Positions 32,249 to 44,319 of a stretch of DNA of 64,000 nucleotides are shown one piece after another (within the stretch, counting starts at the first letter, position 1; each line of letters begins with the position of its first letter). A program made the position numbers and the translations under genes. Location: positions 28,655 to 92,654 of the forward strand of contig CAKJYJ010000009.1 in the NCBI GenBank assembly GCA_918262735.1, read 5' to 3'. Under the pieces are notes generated by a model. The model saw only the letters and a list, made by a program, of their open reading frames with translations. It was not told the origin of the DNA and made no database searches. Source of the DNA: Clostridiales bacterium. Lineage in GTDB: Bacteria; Bacillota; Clostridia; Christensenellales; UBA1242.

Positions 32249-34498
32249 TTATTTTTTTATAATTTTTAATGGTGCAATCTCTAACATCAAAGTTTTTTTG
32301 CCCAAACTACCGAAGTCAATATCTGCAGTTTTTCCGCCATCGTTTATTGAAATTATTGTCCCAACGCCAAATTTTGGATGACCAACAATTTGTCCTTCTT
32401 TATATTTACTTATATCAATATTGTTTTTAACTTGTGAGTAATCTGTAACATAATTTATACTTTGTGGCTTTGGAATATACGCTGAAACATTTGTTTTTGT
32501 GTTATAGCCAGCACTATCGGAATATGAATATTTGTTCATATATTCCGATTTGCCATCATAGCCGTATTGCCCACCCATTTTATTACGCAAACCATCATAT
32601 TCTTGATCTAGGTTTGCCTCTTCAACAAACTGGCTTACTTTTTCATAATTCCTTTTACCATACACAAATCTAGTTTGACATGATGAAATGTATAATTTTT
32701 CTCCAGCTCTTGTGAATGCAACATATGCAAGACGCCTCTCTTCTTGCAGGTCTCGATTATTATCCTTACATCTTGATAGTGGAAAAATACCATCTTCCAT
32801 ACCAACAACAAAAACAACCTTAAACTCCAACCCTTTAACCGAGTGGACCGTTGCAACCGTAACATTGTTTGAATTGTCCATTGTGTCGATGTCTGATTGC
32901 AGTGTTACACTTTCTAAATAATCCAAAAGCGTTGCTTCTGGGTTGTTTTTAACAAACCCACTTATTGAATTTGTAAGTTGGTCTATATTCATAAGTTTAT
33001 CCACATCTTCATCATTTTTTTCTTTGTAGACATCTTTAATTTTATATTTTTCAATAACACTAGCTGCAAAATCGTAAAGGGACAAATTTCCATATTCTTG
33101 CAATAATTCTTTATAAATATCGCCAAAATCCTTTAATTTATTGATTAAAACCTTAGAATTTGTGTATTTTTCGATATCTAATATTACTTCCAGCATGCTA
33201 ACATCGTTATCACTTGCAATTTCTTTAAGTGCTGTTATTGCAGAATCACCAACCCCACGCTTTGGAAAGTTAATTATCCTAAGAAGCGAAACCTCATCTT
33301 TAGGATTAATAAAAATTCTTAGGTATGAAAGAATGTTCTTTATCTCGGTTCTTTCAAAAAACTTAAAACCACCATAAATTTTATATGGAATATTATACGA
33401 TAATAACTTTTCCTCAAATTGCATGGTTAGTGCGTTTAATCTGACCAATATCGCAATGTCAGAATAGTTATATTTGCCCAAACTTACAAGCCTATATATT
33501 GTTCCGGCAACACCCTCAGCCTCTTCTTGCTCATCGTAATACTTTTTATATGCAACTTTTTCGTCGCTTTCTTTGTTGGTCCATAATTTTTTGTCAAACC
33601 TTTCATCGTTATTCTTTATTAATGTATTTGCAGAATTCAATATATCCTTTGTGCATCTATAGTTTTGTTGAAGCTTAAAAACTTGTGCATTTGGATAATC
33701 TTTTGAAATATTGAATATGTTAGTAAAATCCGCACCTCGCCAAGAATAAATAGACTGGTCCTCATCACCAACAACAAAAAGATTATTATAAAACGACGAC
33801 AACATTTTGGTTAGGTCGTATTGTATTTTATTTGTATCTTGAAACTCGTCAACAAGAACATATATAAACCTTCTTGAATAAAAGTCCAAAATATCTGGAC
33901 ATTTAACAAAAAGTTCGTATGTTTTAGATAAAAGGTCGTCAAAATCCAAAGCATTATTTTTTTCTAAATTTGATTGATATTCTCTAAAAACTTTAATAAT
34001 TTCATCAATATTTCGAACATTTGCATATTCATTTTCATACTGACTTATCGTCATGTTTTTATTTTTACAATTTGAAATGTGATATGCAAAATCTTTGTAG
34101 TCATCTTCAATACCATATTCTTTCAAAATCTGTTTTAATAACTTTTCAGAATCTGTATCTGAATAAATGGTAAAATATCGGTCGTAACTTTCACCAAGTC
34201 TGTCGATATCTTTTCTAAGTATTTTAACGCACATACTATGAAATGTCGAAATCCAAACCCTATCGCCACCATCAACAAGCGCTTGCACCCTTGTTTTCAT
34301 TTCATTTGCCGCTTTGTTTGTGAATGTTATTGCAAGAATATTATAAGGGTTAATTTTTAGTTCCTCAATCAAGTAGGCAATTCTGTGTGTCAGTAATCTT
34401 GTTTTACCAGTTCCAGCACCAGCAGTAACCAAAACCGCCCCATCAATTGCAAGGAGAGCTTGCTTTTGCTCGTCATTCAATTCGTCTAAAATCTTCAT
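32249..34498 (-). CDS. pcrA: UvrD/PcrA-type DNA helicase
   Basis: 749 residues. Walker A GAGTGKTRLLTHRIAYL written as its core GAGTGKT, DEFQDTN (Walker B), QNYRCT and VHSVKGLEF are the superfamily 1 helicase motifs in order. The C-terminal extension ends with a KVGHPKFGVGTI-like segment (GHPKFGVGTI) typical of PcrA. It unwinds DNA in repair and replication restart. The gene precedes ligA on the same strand. Confidence 0.95.
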   Translation of the reverse strand: MKILDELNDEQKQALLAIDGAVLVTAGAGTGKTRLLTHRIAYLIEELKINPYNILAITFTNKAANEMKTRVQALVDGGDRVWISTFHSMCVKILRKDIDRLGESYDRYFTIYSDTDSEKLLKQILKEYGIEDDYKDFAYHISNCKNKNMTISQYENEYANVRNIDEIIKVFREYQSNLEKNNALDFDDLLSKTYELFVKCPDILDFYSRRFIYVLVDEFQDTNKIQYDLTKMLSSFYNNLFVVGDEDQSIYSWRGADFTNIFNISKDYPNAQVFKLQQNYRCTKDILNSANTLIKNNDERFDKKLWTNKESDEKVAYKKYYDEQEEAEGVAGTIYRLVSLGKYNYSDIAILVRLNALTMQFEEKLLSYNIPYKIYGGFKFFERTEIKNILSYLRIFINPKDEVSLLRIINFPKRGVGDSAITALKEIASDNDVSMLEVILDIEKYTNSKVLINKLKDFGDIYKELLQEYGNLSLYDFAASVIEKYKIKDVYKEKNDEDVDKLMNIDQLTNSISGFVKNNPEATLLDYLESVTLQSDIDTMDNSNNVTVATVHSVKGLEFKVVFVVGMEDGIFPLSRCKDNNRDLQEERRLAYVAFTRAGEKLYISSCQTRFVYGKRNYEKVSQFVEEANLDQEYDGLRNKMGGQYGYDGKSEYMNKYSYSDSAGYNTKTNVSAYIPKPQSINYVTDYSQVKNNIDISKYKEGQIVGHPKFGVGTIISINDGGKTADIDFGSLGKKTLMLEIAPLKIIKK

Positions 34499-34554
34499 GT
34501 GTATATTTTATCATAACTAGGATTTTGTTTCAACAAAATATCAAAATTAACTAG

Positions 34555-35886
34555 TTATCTTACAACCTTTATAGATACAGTTTTTGTTGTTTTTTCATCA
34601 ACTTTAACATGTTTAGATATTTCAATACCAGCCACAACATAAACCTCATTGCCACTTGCTAAAACTGGCAAGCAATCCCTTTCTCTTTGTGGTATTTTTT
34701 TATCAATTAAAAAACTTTTCAGTTTTTTTGTTCCACCACCAAATTTGGTAAAAATATCGCCATCACGTCTAAACCTCCAATATGCATCTTTTGGAACTTT
34801 TTTTGCATCAATCACCAAGGCATCTTGCACTTTGGTGTTTGGAGTCGTTTTCTTAACAATCACCTTACCAAAATTTGGGACTAAAAACCCCCCACATTTG
34901 AACTCGGCATAAAATGGTTGCATCTCTTTCTTTTTATTCGTTATTGTAATGTATTCATACTCTTTATACACACTAACAGACATTGGTAAATCTAATTTTT
35001 TACCATTCTTGCTATTTTGTGCCAGTTTTTTAATACTATCTATATGTTTTCTCTCAATGTCGTAAAAAACACCAATTTGGTTCAACGCCTTAAAAATAAT
35101 TCTGTTTATAACAGCATTATCATATGAAAAATAAGTTGTTGGTATTTTTGCCGTGTTACCATCAACAATTAAAGCATCATCATTTAAGTTCTTTTCAATA
35201 AAATCATTATCTTCACTCGCCATTTTGCTAAAATTAATTAAAGTGTTAATAATGTTTGGCCATCTCTCTTGTAATTTTGGTATAACTTCATTTCTAATAA
35301 AATTTCTAGAGTATGTATTTTCGTTATTTGTTTCGTCCTCAACAAATTCTAACCCATTTTTCTCTAAATACTCATACACCTCATCTTTAGTTGTGTTTAG
35401 AAGCGGTCTTATATAATTACTATTTTTTGTATATTCCATTCCTCGAACACCATTTAATCCGGAGCCTCTAAACAAATGAAGAAGTATGGTTTCTGCCTGA
35501 TCAAAAGCATGGTGAGCAATGGCAATTTTATTTGCAACACCTTTTTGAATTAACGCATCAAAAATCCCATATCTTGCCATGCGACCTGCGGTTTCAAGCG
35601 ACACGGCCTTTGTTCTTGCAAGCTTTGGGACATCAACGGTAAACGAATAAAATCTTACACCATTCTTTTTACAAAAAGCACTAACAAAATTTTCGTCTCT
35701 CTTTGCATTATCCCTAATTGAATGATTAACATGAATTGCAATCACTTGAATATCCAATTCTTCTTCCAGATTTTTTAATATGTGTAATAAAGCAATGGAG
35801 TCTGAGCCACCACTGCATGCAACCGCAACAACATCTCCCGCTTTAAGCAAATTTTGTTCTTTAATTAACTGTAATACTTTTTCCAT
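34555..35886 (-). CDS. tilS: tRNA(Ile)-lysidine synthase
   Basis: 443 residues. The PP-loop SGGSDS (residues 25-30) and HHAFDQAETILLHLFRGSG are the TilS signature; the C-terminal lysidine-binding domain follows (KIPQRERD). It converts C34 of the tRNA-Ile2 anticodon to lysidine. The start at 35886 follows GAGGAAAAAT. Its stop is 56 bases from the pcrA start. Confidence 0.94.
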   Translation of the reverse strand: MEKVLQLIKEQNLLKAGDVVAVACSGGSDSIALLHILKNLEEELDIQVIAIHVNHSIRDNAKRDENFVSAFCKKNGVRFYSFTVDVPKLARTKAVSLETAGRMARYGIFDALIQKGVANKIAIAHHAFDQAETILLHLFRGSGLNGVRGMEYTKNSNYIRPLLNTTKDEVYEYLEKNGLEFVEDETNNENTYSRNFIRNEVIPKLQERWPNIINTLINFSKMASEDNDFIEKNLNDDALIVDGNTAKIPTTYFSYDNAVINRIIFKALNQIGVFYDIERKHIDSIKKLAQNSKNGKKLDLPMSVSVYKEYEYITITNKKKEMQPFYAEFKCGGFLVPNFGKVIVKKTTPNTKVQDALVIDAKKVPKDAYWRFRRDGDIFTKFGGGTKKLKSFLIDKKIPQRERDCLPVLASGNEVYVVAGIEISKHVKVDEKTTKTVSIKVVR

Positions 35887-36019
35887 ATTTTTCCTCAATT
35901 GTTATACTTAATCTCAATTATACAATTATAAAACATAAAATTCAATATAATAACAAAATTTTTTATACGACTTTTGTCGAATAATATAGTTCGTTTCAAA
36001 TAGCTTTTATTAAAGCATA

Positions 36020-36047
36020 TTGACAAATTGTATTTTAGTGATATACT
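36020..36047 (+). promoter_or_regulatory. Promoter of the small gene at 36072
   Basis: TTGACA at 36020 and TATACT at 36042 with a 16-base spacer. Confidence 0.65.
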
Positions 36048-36071
36048 AAATTTGAATTAAAGAGAGGTATT

Positions 36072-36500
36072 ATGAGTTTATCATTAGCAGACAAAACAAA
36101 AATAAAAAAAGAAGCAAATATGCATTGTAATGAATTGTTAAAAAAAATCTGTTATTACATACGAATTTATAACAAAAGAGAACTTCCCGTAACGATTGAA
36201 AGATTAAACACCCTATATAACAACATGGAAAAGTTATCTGACGATGAATTGTGTACTCACACGCTTGCAACTGAAGACGGCAATAACTATAAACTTTTAA
36301 TAACTCCATTTGTTGCTGGGGCAATGATTAAACTTGCAGAAGCACTAAATGTTGAGAGGTTGGATCTACAAATAGTGAATAATAATACAGATGTTTTTTA
36401 TAAAACATTCTATCCGCTTTTTTTGGATAAGGCACTAAAGGGCTATATATTCAAAAGGGATGTTAAAATTATTAAGGGCGGAAAATATAACCAACAATAA
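36072..36500 (+). CDS. Hypothetical protein
   Basis: 142 residues, soluble, largely helical, with LATEDGNNYKLLITPFVAG in the centre. The Shine-Dalgarno AGAGAGG precedes the ATG. No family is recognised. It has its own promoter and terminator and lies divergent from tilS. Confidence 0.6.
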   Translation: MSLSLADKTKIKKEANMHCNELLKKICYYIRIYNKRELPVTIERLNTLYNNMEKLSDDELCTHTLATEDGNNYKLLITPFVAGAMIKLAEALNVERLDLQIVNNNTDVFYKTFYPLFLDKALKGYIFKRDVKIIKGGKYNQQ

Positions 36501-36557
36501 AAAAATATGAGCAAAAATAATAATTTTAGGTAACAATTTTGAACCTAGCAAGAAAAA

Positions 36558-36581
36558 TGACCTTGTGAATATTCAAGTCAT
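36558..36581 (+). terminator. Terminator after the gene at 36072
   Basis: ATGACcTTG/CAAGTCAT with one bulge, followed by eight T. Confidence 0.75.
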
Positions 36582-36599
36582 TTTTTTTATATTTTTTAT

Positions 36600-36628
36600 T
36601 TTACATAAACACTTATTAATGATATAAT
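36600..36628 (+). promoter_or_regulatory. Promoter of the DUF2726 gene
   Basis: TTTACA at 36600 and perfect TATAAT at 36623, 17-base spacer. Confidence 0.65.
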
Positions 36629-36655
36629 AGAAGCAACCAACATAAGGATAATAAA

Positions 36656-37297
36656 ATGAGCCGTAAAAGATATTATTCAAAAAGATACCATTCAAAAAGA
36701 AGGTCATACTCTAGTAGTAGTGACATTGATTCCTCTGTAAAAATACTATTATTCATAATATTTCTGCCTATCGTTTTAATATGTTGGTTAATAAAACTTA
36801 TAGTAAAATTACATAAAAAGAACGACCCCGCCTCACAAGAAACTTATTGTCAAAATGAATCACCACAAAAATCTTATTATGGTGAAGGGGATGAAAACGA
36901 ATCCGAACAAACAACTTATCAACAAAAAGATAGTTTGATTACTGACTACGAAAGATATTTTTATAACATTCTTGAGGGGAACTTTGGCGATGAGTATAAA
37001 ATACAAACTCAAGTTAACCTTGCAAGCATTGTCAAAAAAGTTGATAATTCAAAATATCAAAATGAATTGTTTAGAAATATTGATTTTGGTATATTTGAAA
37101 AATCAACACTTAAACCATTGCTCTTGATAGAAATAAATGACTCTACCCATAAAAAAGGTAATCGCTACAAAAGAGATTTGAATGTTAGAAAGATTCCTGA
37201 AGAGTCTGGTATAAAACTTATAACCTTCTACAGCAGTTATTCAAACAAAAAATTTTATGTTATTGATAAGATAACAAAAGAACTTAACAACAAATAA
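36656..37297 (+). CDS. Membrane-anchored DUF2726 protein
   Basis: 213 residues. A basic, Ser/Tyr/Arg-rich N terminus (1-25) precedes one membrane helix (about 28-50), then a polar linker. Residues 95-210 match DUF2726, a predicted restriction-endonuclease-like fold: TDYERYFYNIL, then TQVNLASIV, NIDFGIFE, and LLIEINDSTH, whose Asp and Glu fit the PD-(D/E)xK active site. DUF2726 is often found joined to topoisomerase-type zinc fingers; here it is membrane-tethered. Function is unknown. Confidence 0.75.
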   Translation: MSRKRYYSKRYHSKRRSYSSSSDIDSSVKILLFIIFLPIVLICWLIKLIVKLHKKNDPASQETYCQNESPQKSYYGEGDENESEQTTYQQKDSLITDYERYFYNILEGNFGDEYKIQTQVNLASIVKKVDNSKYQNELFRNIDFGIFEKSTLKPLLLIEINDSTHKKGNRYKRDLNVRKIPEESGIKLITFYSSYSNKKFYVIDKITKELNNK

Positions 37298-37338
37298 AAA
37301 CGGTCAGCCTCTTATAGTTTTTTTGCAACTAATAAAAA

Positions 37339-37361
37339 AACACTATTTAATGTATAGTGTT
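37339..37361. terminator. Bidirectional terminator between convergent genes
   Basis: AACACTAT/ATAGTGTT with a 7-base loop between the DUF2726 gene (plus) and the SAM-dependent enzyme gene (minus); the minus-strand T-run is stronger. Confidence 0.7.
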
Positions 37362-37398
37362 CTTTTATTTTGCAAGTTTCAAAAGTTATTAACCTTGG

Positions 37399-38325
37399 CT
37401 ATTTTTGTAAGTCTTTATTAACTGGAGAGTATATTAACGTGGCTTCATCATCTTTGCGGCTTGGTATTAATGATATGTTATTTTCTCCAAGTATCTTTTT
37501 GAATTCACTAACCAATAGTTTACCTAATTTATCCTTTTTATGATACAAATAATTTATTTGCATTTTCCCGTTTGTTTTTAATAATTTTTCATATTTTTTT
37601 ATTATGCAAGAAAATGATTTAATCTTTCTAAAAACATCACGACTATCACAAACATAGAAAAACACATTTGATAATAATATAATATCGTATTTTTTTTCTG
37701 TACCAAATTTGTCAATATAATTAGTGATGTCGCTATTAACAAAACTCACAGCATAGTCATTTTTCTTTAACGCCCTTCTCAATTCTATATATATCTCTTC
37801 ATTTTCAAAATATGTGTCTGGCAAATAATCCGTATATTCTGCAAAAATAGCGTGGACAGAATTATTATCCATAAATATATTATCCCAGAAGAACTTACTA
37901 TCCTGTGGCAGATAACTTGATATTTTTTTATATACAGTGGCGGACAACAATTCTCTTTGCCAGTGTTCGTTTTCATGCTTACTAACACTAAAGTGCGATA
38001 TGGCACGAAATCTTTTGTAATCTAATGCTTTTATTGCGGCAACTTTATAATCATAAAAATACTTAACAAATGGATTAATATCAAAACAAGTTATGTTTTT
38101 TGCTCCGAACAATATTGCATATAATATTTGGTCACCCGAACTGCCAACTGTTAAAACATCTTTATTTTTGACACCCATGTTTTTATACATTGTGTATAAA
38201 TGTTCATTTGTCGCCGAATAAACTCGGTCAAAACTCTCTAAATAATCTGGAGAACTATCAGGCAGAAACTCGTTTAACGAATTCATATGTCTCATTAGTT
38301 TTTCAATTTTTTCATCAATTCTCAT
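37399..38325 (-). CDS. SAM-dependent transferase, DUF3419/BtaA-like
   Basis: 308 residues. VLTVGSSGDQILYAILFGA followed by ITCFDINPF is a Rossmann SAM-binding core of the kind seen in DUF3419/BtaA proteins, which transfer the 3-amino-3-carboxypropyl group of SAM. KYDIILLSNVFFYV is the later strand. The exact substrate is unknown and an ordinary methyltransferase is possible. A consensus promoter ends 7 nt before the ATG and there is no Shine-Dalgarno, so the transcript is probably leaderless. Confidence 0.6.
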   Translation of the reverse strand: MRIDEKIEKLMRHMNSLNEFLPDSSPDYLESFDRVYSATNEHLYTMYKNMGVKNKDVLTVGSSGDQILYAILFGAKNITCFDINPFVKYFYDYKVAAIKALDYKRFRAISHFSVSKHENEHWQRELLSATVYKKISSYLPQDSKFFWDNIFMDNNSVHAIFAEYTDYLPDTYFENEEIYIELRRALKKNDYAVSFVNSDITNYIDKFGTEKKYDIILLSNVFFYVCDSRDVFRKIKSFSCIIKKYEKLLKTNGKMQINYLYHKKDKLGKLLVSEFKKILGENNISLIPSRKDDEATLIYSPVNKDLQK

Positions 38326-38332
38326 GCTTTAT

Positions 38333-38361
38333 GTTTTAACACAAATATACCAATTTGTCAA
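38333..38361 (-). promoter_or_regulatory. Consensus promoter giving a leaderless start
   Basis: TTGACA (38361-38356), 17-base spacer, TAAAAC (38338-38333) on the minus strand; the ATG begins 7 nt later. The layout is the same as at 14932-14960. Confidence 0.7.
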
Positions 38362-38431
38362 TAAAGGGCTTTGCATTTTTAATACTAAAATATTTGATAT
38401 TTTTCTTTTGTTATTTAATGGCTAAAAATAA

Positions 38432-38456
38432 AACTAGGACAATTATTTTCCTAGTT
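38432..38456 (-). terminator. gyrA terminator
   Basis: AACTAGGA/TCCTAGTT with a 9-base loop and a T-rich tail on the minus strand, 27 bases past the gyrA stop. Confidence 0.8.
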
Positions 38457-38482
38457 CTATTTCTATTTATATCCGAGTATTA

Positions 38483-41020
38483 TTATTCTTCGCCATTTTC
38501 GTTATTTGTTTCATTTGCCTCGATGTTTGCAATAACAATATCTTCTGCTGTCATTGTTTCTTCGTCTTCATCTTCTTCATGTTCGCCAACAGCAACAGAA
38601 ACAATTTTTGAGTTGCCTTTAAGCCTCATAACCTTAACACCCTGTGTGCTTCTTGAAATTAATGGAATTGAATTAACAGGAACTCTAATAACAACACCAT
38701 TATCTGCCATAACAAGAAGGTCTTTATCGTCTTCAACAGGAATTAATGAAACAAGTTTGCCCGTCTTTTCATTAAATATTCCTGCACGAACACCCTTTGT
38801 TCCACGAGCCGTTAACCTAAATTCGCCAGACATTGTTCTCTTTCCAAAACCATTCTCAGAAAGCGATGCAAGTTGTGTTTCTTTATTTAATATGCAAAGT
38901 GAAATAATTTCTTCACCCTCGTCTAGGTCTATTGCTTTAACACCCATACTTGACCTTCCCGTGTTTCTAAGCCCACTTTCCTTAAATCGTGAACATTTAC
39001 CTGCGGATGAAGCAACAAATATCTCGTCATCACCATCGGAAGTTTTTGCTGATAATAGTTCATCTCCTTCGTTGAGTGTAATTGCAATTTTACCATTTTT
39101 TCTTATGCTTGCAAATTCAAGAAGTTTTGTCTTTTTAATTAAACCTTGTTTTGTTGCCATAACAAGATTGCCAGTTGTTTCTTCTTCCAGAGGAAGAATT
39201 GTTGAAACCTTTTCATCTGCATCAAGAGGGAGCAGGTTAACCATTGCTCTTCCCTTTGCGGTTTTTTGTGCTTCTGGAACATCGTATGCTTTCATTGTGT
39301 GAACTTTTCCTTTTGTTGTGAAGAATAACACGTCATTATGAGAATGAGTAATAAATAATTGATCAACAACGTCTTCTTCTTTTGCTTTATGTCCGGTAAC
39401 GCCAACACCGCCACGTCTTTGTGCCCTATATTCCGTGAGCGACATACGTTTGATGTAACCACCTTTTGTCATTGAAATAACAACATCTTCTTTTTTAATT
39501 AAATCGCCAATATTAATTTCGCCTGGTGCAAAACTAATTTCGGTTTTTCTTTGGGTTCCAAATCTTGTTTTAACATCTTCCATTTGGTCATCAATAATTT
39601 TAACAACCCTTTCTGGTTTTGCCAAAATATCATTAAGGTCTGCAATTGTATCTTCAAGTTCTTGCATTTCTTGTTTTAAGTTATTAACTTCAAGACCGGT
39701 AAGTTTTGAAAGCCTCATATCCAAAATTGAATTTGTTTGTATTTCATCTAAGCTGAATCTAGCAATAAGTTTTGCCTGTGCATCAGTTCTATCCTTAGAT
39801 TCTTTAATAATTTTAACAACTTCGTCAATGTTAGTAACAGCAGTAACAAGACCATCAACAATATGAAGCCTGTCTTGTGCCTTACCTAAATCAAACTTGG
39901 TTTTTCTAACAACAACATCTTTTTGATGTGCAATATAGCATGCAAGAATTTCTCTTAATGTGCAAATTTTTGGTGCTCCATCAACAAGAGCAAGCATAAT
40001 AATGCCGTCTGAAGATTGTAGCATAGACATTTTATATAACTGGTTCAAAACAACATTTGCATTGTGGTCTTTTTTAACATCAACAACAATTCTAATACCA
40101 TCTCTATCAGATTCTTCTTTAATGTCTGAAATCCCTTCAATACGTTTATTCTTAACAAGGTCTGCCATTTGAATAATAAATTTTGATTTATTAACCTGAT
40201 ATGGTATTTCTGTTATAATAATTCTCTGTTTTCCAGAAGCCGTTTCTTCTATGTCAGCTTTACCACGAACAACAATATTTCCTCTACCGGTTTTATATGC
40301 ATCAATAATTCCTCTTCTGCCCATAATTATTCCGCCAGTTGGGAAATCTGGAGCCTTTATTATTTCAATTAACTCATCATCTGTTATTTCTGGATTCCTG
40401 AGCATTTCTTGAACACCAGAACAAACCTCAATTAAGTTATGTGGTGGAATGTTTGTTGCCATACCAACAGCAATACCATCTGCACCATTAACAAGCAAGT
40501 TTGGAAACTTTGCAGGAAGAACTCTTGGTTGCATACGCGTGTCATCATAGTTTGGATACATATCAACCGTATTTTTATCTAAATCTTCAAGAAGAAGCCC
40601 TGCAATTTTGGTAAGCCTTGCCTCTGTGTAACGATAAGCAGCGGCACCATCGCCGTCAATTGAACCAAAGTTTCCATGACCATCAACAAGCGGATGATTA
40701 ATGCTAAAGTCTTGCGCCAAACGAACAAGAGCATCATAAACCGAACTATCACCATGTGGATGATAATGACCTAAAACATCACCAACAATGGTTGCAGATT
40801 TAACATATTTGTGTGTGTAAAATAAATTTTGCTCGCCCATATCATATAAAATTCTTCTATGAACAGGTTTTAATCCATCTCTAACATCTGGAATTGCACG
40901 GGAAACATTAACCGCCATTGCGTATGCAATGAACGATTTTTCAAGCTCCCCTTTAATTTCAACTTTTTGAACTTTACTATTTTCTAAAAGTTCTTTCAAA
41001 TCTTTCTTTTCTTCACTCAT
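38483..41020 (-). CDS. gyrA: DNA gyrase subunit A
   Basis: 845 residues. The catalytic tyrosine is Tyr129 (AAAYRYTEARL). The quinolone region reads HPHGDSSVYDALVR with Ser92 at the position of E. coli Ser83, the sensitive form. The C-terminal half holds the six-bladed DNA-wrapping repeats and includes the GyrA-box-type QRRGGVGV. With GyrB it introduces negative supercoils. It starts 16 bases past the gyrB stop. Confidence 0.97.
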   Translation of the reverse strand: MSEEKKDLKELLENSKVQKVEIKGELEKSFIAYAMAVNVSRAIPDVRDGLKPVHRRILYDMGEQNLFYTHKYVKSATIVGDVLGHYHPHGDSSVYDALVRLAQDFSINHPLVDGHGNFGSIDGDGAAAYRYTEARLTKIAGLLLEDLDKNTVDMYPNYDDTRMQPRVLPAKFPNLLVNGADGIAVGMATNIPPHNLIEVCSGVQEMLRNPEITDDELIEIIKAPDFPTGGIIMGRRGIIDAYKTGRGNIVVRGKADIEETASGKQRIIITEIPYQVNKSKFIIQMADLVKNKRIEGISDIKEESDRDGIRIVVDVKKDHNANVVLNQLYKMSMLQSSDGIIMLALVDGAPKICTLREILACYIAHQKDVVVRKTKFDLGKAQDRLHIVDGLVTAVTNIDEVVKIIKESKDRTDAQAKLIARFSLDEIQTNSILDMRLSKLTGLEVNNLKQEMQELEDTIADLNDILAKPERVVKIIDDQMEDVKTRFGTQRKTEISFAPGEINIGDLIKKEDVVISMTKGGYIKRMSLTEYRAQRRGGVGVTGHKAKEEDVVDQLFITHSHNDVLFFTTKGKVHTMKAYDVPEAQKTAKGRAMVNLLPLDADEKVSTILPLEEETTGNLVMATKQGLIKKTKLLEFASIRKNGKIAITLNEGDELLSAKTSDGDDEIFVASSAGKCSRFKESGLRNTGRSSMGVKAIDLDEGEEIISLCILNKETQLASLSENGFGKRTMSGEFRLTARGTKGVRAGIFNEKTGKLVSLIPVEDDKDLLVMADNGVVIRVPVNSIPLISRSTQGVKVMRLKGNSKIVSVAVGEHEEDEDEETMTAEDIVIANIEANETNNENGEE

Positions 41021-41036
41021 ATTTCATTCCTCAACC

Positions 41037-42998
<1,962 letters not shown>

Positions 42999-43213
42999 TT
43001 AAAAACTAATTTCCTACTCGCTTAAGATTATACCACAATATGCACAAAAATAAAAGCATTTTTCACAAATTTAATATATATTCAATATATATTAAACGTA
43101 TTGCATTTTTTGCACCAAATTGACCCGTTTTACCACTTTTTTCATATAATAATCACTAATTTGTATTATTTTTCTAAAAACAATAATGTTTTCAACAATA
43201 AACACAAAAAAAT

Positions 43214-43238
43214 AGCCTCGGAAATGCATTCCAAGGCT
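43214..43238 (-). terminator. Terminator of the zinc-ribbon membrane protein gene
   Basis: AGCCTTGGAA/TTCCGAGGCT (minus strand) with a 5-base loop, then seven T. Confidence 0.8.
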
Positions 43239-43257
43239 TTAATAAATTCAATAATAA

Positions 43258-44319
43258 CTATTTTGTAAGTGCCATAAATAATGCAATAACACCACCAATT
43301 AGTAGAAGTATAAATAAAACAAACAAAGTTATCTTTAGTGGGCTCTTTGGATATCCTCCTCCAACCCTTCCAGTCTGCCCATTCATAAATGTTGTGTAAT
43401 GTTTATTCTTATATTCATAATCACACTTGTACGTTGGCATTAAATAGTATCCAAATTTTTCTGCAGAATAGTTTGTATTCATTTCAAAGGAAACGACCCT
43501 ATCATAATGATATTTTGCTAAAATTTGTTTTTTTATGCTCTCTTTCATTATATTTTCTGATATTTTTTTGCAATTTTCCAAATTAGTTTCAAATTGTTCA
43601 ACCGTGTAACCCATAATAAAACCCTGATTAAATTTAACAATTTCCTCTGTGTTATATGGCTCAATTTGTTGAAGTTGAATTTGATTTAACTTAGAACTAG
43701 TTTCAACCAAAACATCGGTAAAACTAATGTCTTTTTCGCCCTTTATGTATTGATACGAAGTTGTTGTGTGTGAACGCCCTTTTGAATCTGTGTGCGTTGT
43801 GTCGGTTGCAAGAGTTCCTTTATATGTTGAGTGTGTGTTTGCATCAAAACCAAAAACCGGAATATATATACCCTTAATATTTTCTGTTGGTGGTGCTTTT
43901 TTAAATGCATTTGGAACAAAATGTTTTTTTCTTATTCCTTTAACATACCTTTCCGCAGCCTCTTCATTGCTAAACTTAAATGGCATAATCCCATCTGGCA
44001 TAAAGGTGTTGTATTTTTCCATATCTCCCACAAGACTACTGCCACAGTATGGGCAAGCCTTGCTATACTCTAATTTGTGCAAAATAACACTAGCTCCACA
44101 ATTTGGACATTTTAAGTTATTAACTTCTTCTGCCCAATCATTACTCTTTTGAATTTTATCCTTTTCTGCCCAATCGTGTTTCTCTGTAAATTTTTCAAAA
44201 TCAATATCCTTGCATGTTTGACAATTCTCACAAAAAAGTTTTTGACGAGTTGGCGAATATCTCATTGTTGCGCCACAAGAAGGACAACTAGATTCATTTG
44301 TTTTCATGTCTTTTTTCAT
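43258..44319 (-). CDS. Zinc-ribbon membrane protein, YdjG-like
   Basis: 353 residues. Two zinc ribbons open the protein (CPSCGATM with CENCQTC, and CPNCGASV with CPYCGSSL). A long soluble middle follows, with IKGIYIPVFGFDANTHSTYKG reduced to its core YIPVFGFDA, and one C-terminal membrane helix (about 322-348). This matches the YdjG/YdjH type encoded with YdjI and PspA in Bacillus, a membrane-stress set. The start at 44319 follows AAGGGGAAA. Here it sits directly after the YdjI-like gene, with no pspA. Confidence 0.7.
   Translation of the reverse strand: MKKDMKTNESSCPSCGATMRYSPTRQKLFCENCQTCKDIDFEKFTEKHDWAEKDKIQKSNDWAEEVNNLKCPNCGASVILHKLEYSKACPYCGSSLVGDMEKYNTFMPDGIMPFKFSNEEAAERYVKGIRKKHFVPNAFKKAPPTENIKGIYIPVFGFDANTHSTYKGTLATDTTHTDSKGRSHTTTSYQYIKGEKDISFTDVLVETSSKLNQIQLQQIEPYNTEEIVKFNQGFIMGYTVEQFETNLENCKKISENIMKESIKKQILAKYHYDRVVSFEMNTNYSAEKFGYYLMPTYKCDYEYKNKHYTTFMNGQTGRVGGGYPKSPLKITLFVLFILLLIGGVIALFMALTK

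Noticed and set aside
38355-39302. Long plus-strand ORF of 315 codons opposite gyrA
   Set aside because: It is the antisense shadow of gyrA; low-complexity Ser-rich translation and no ribosome site.
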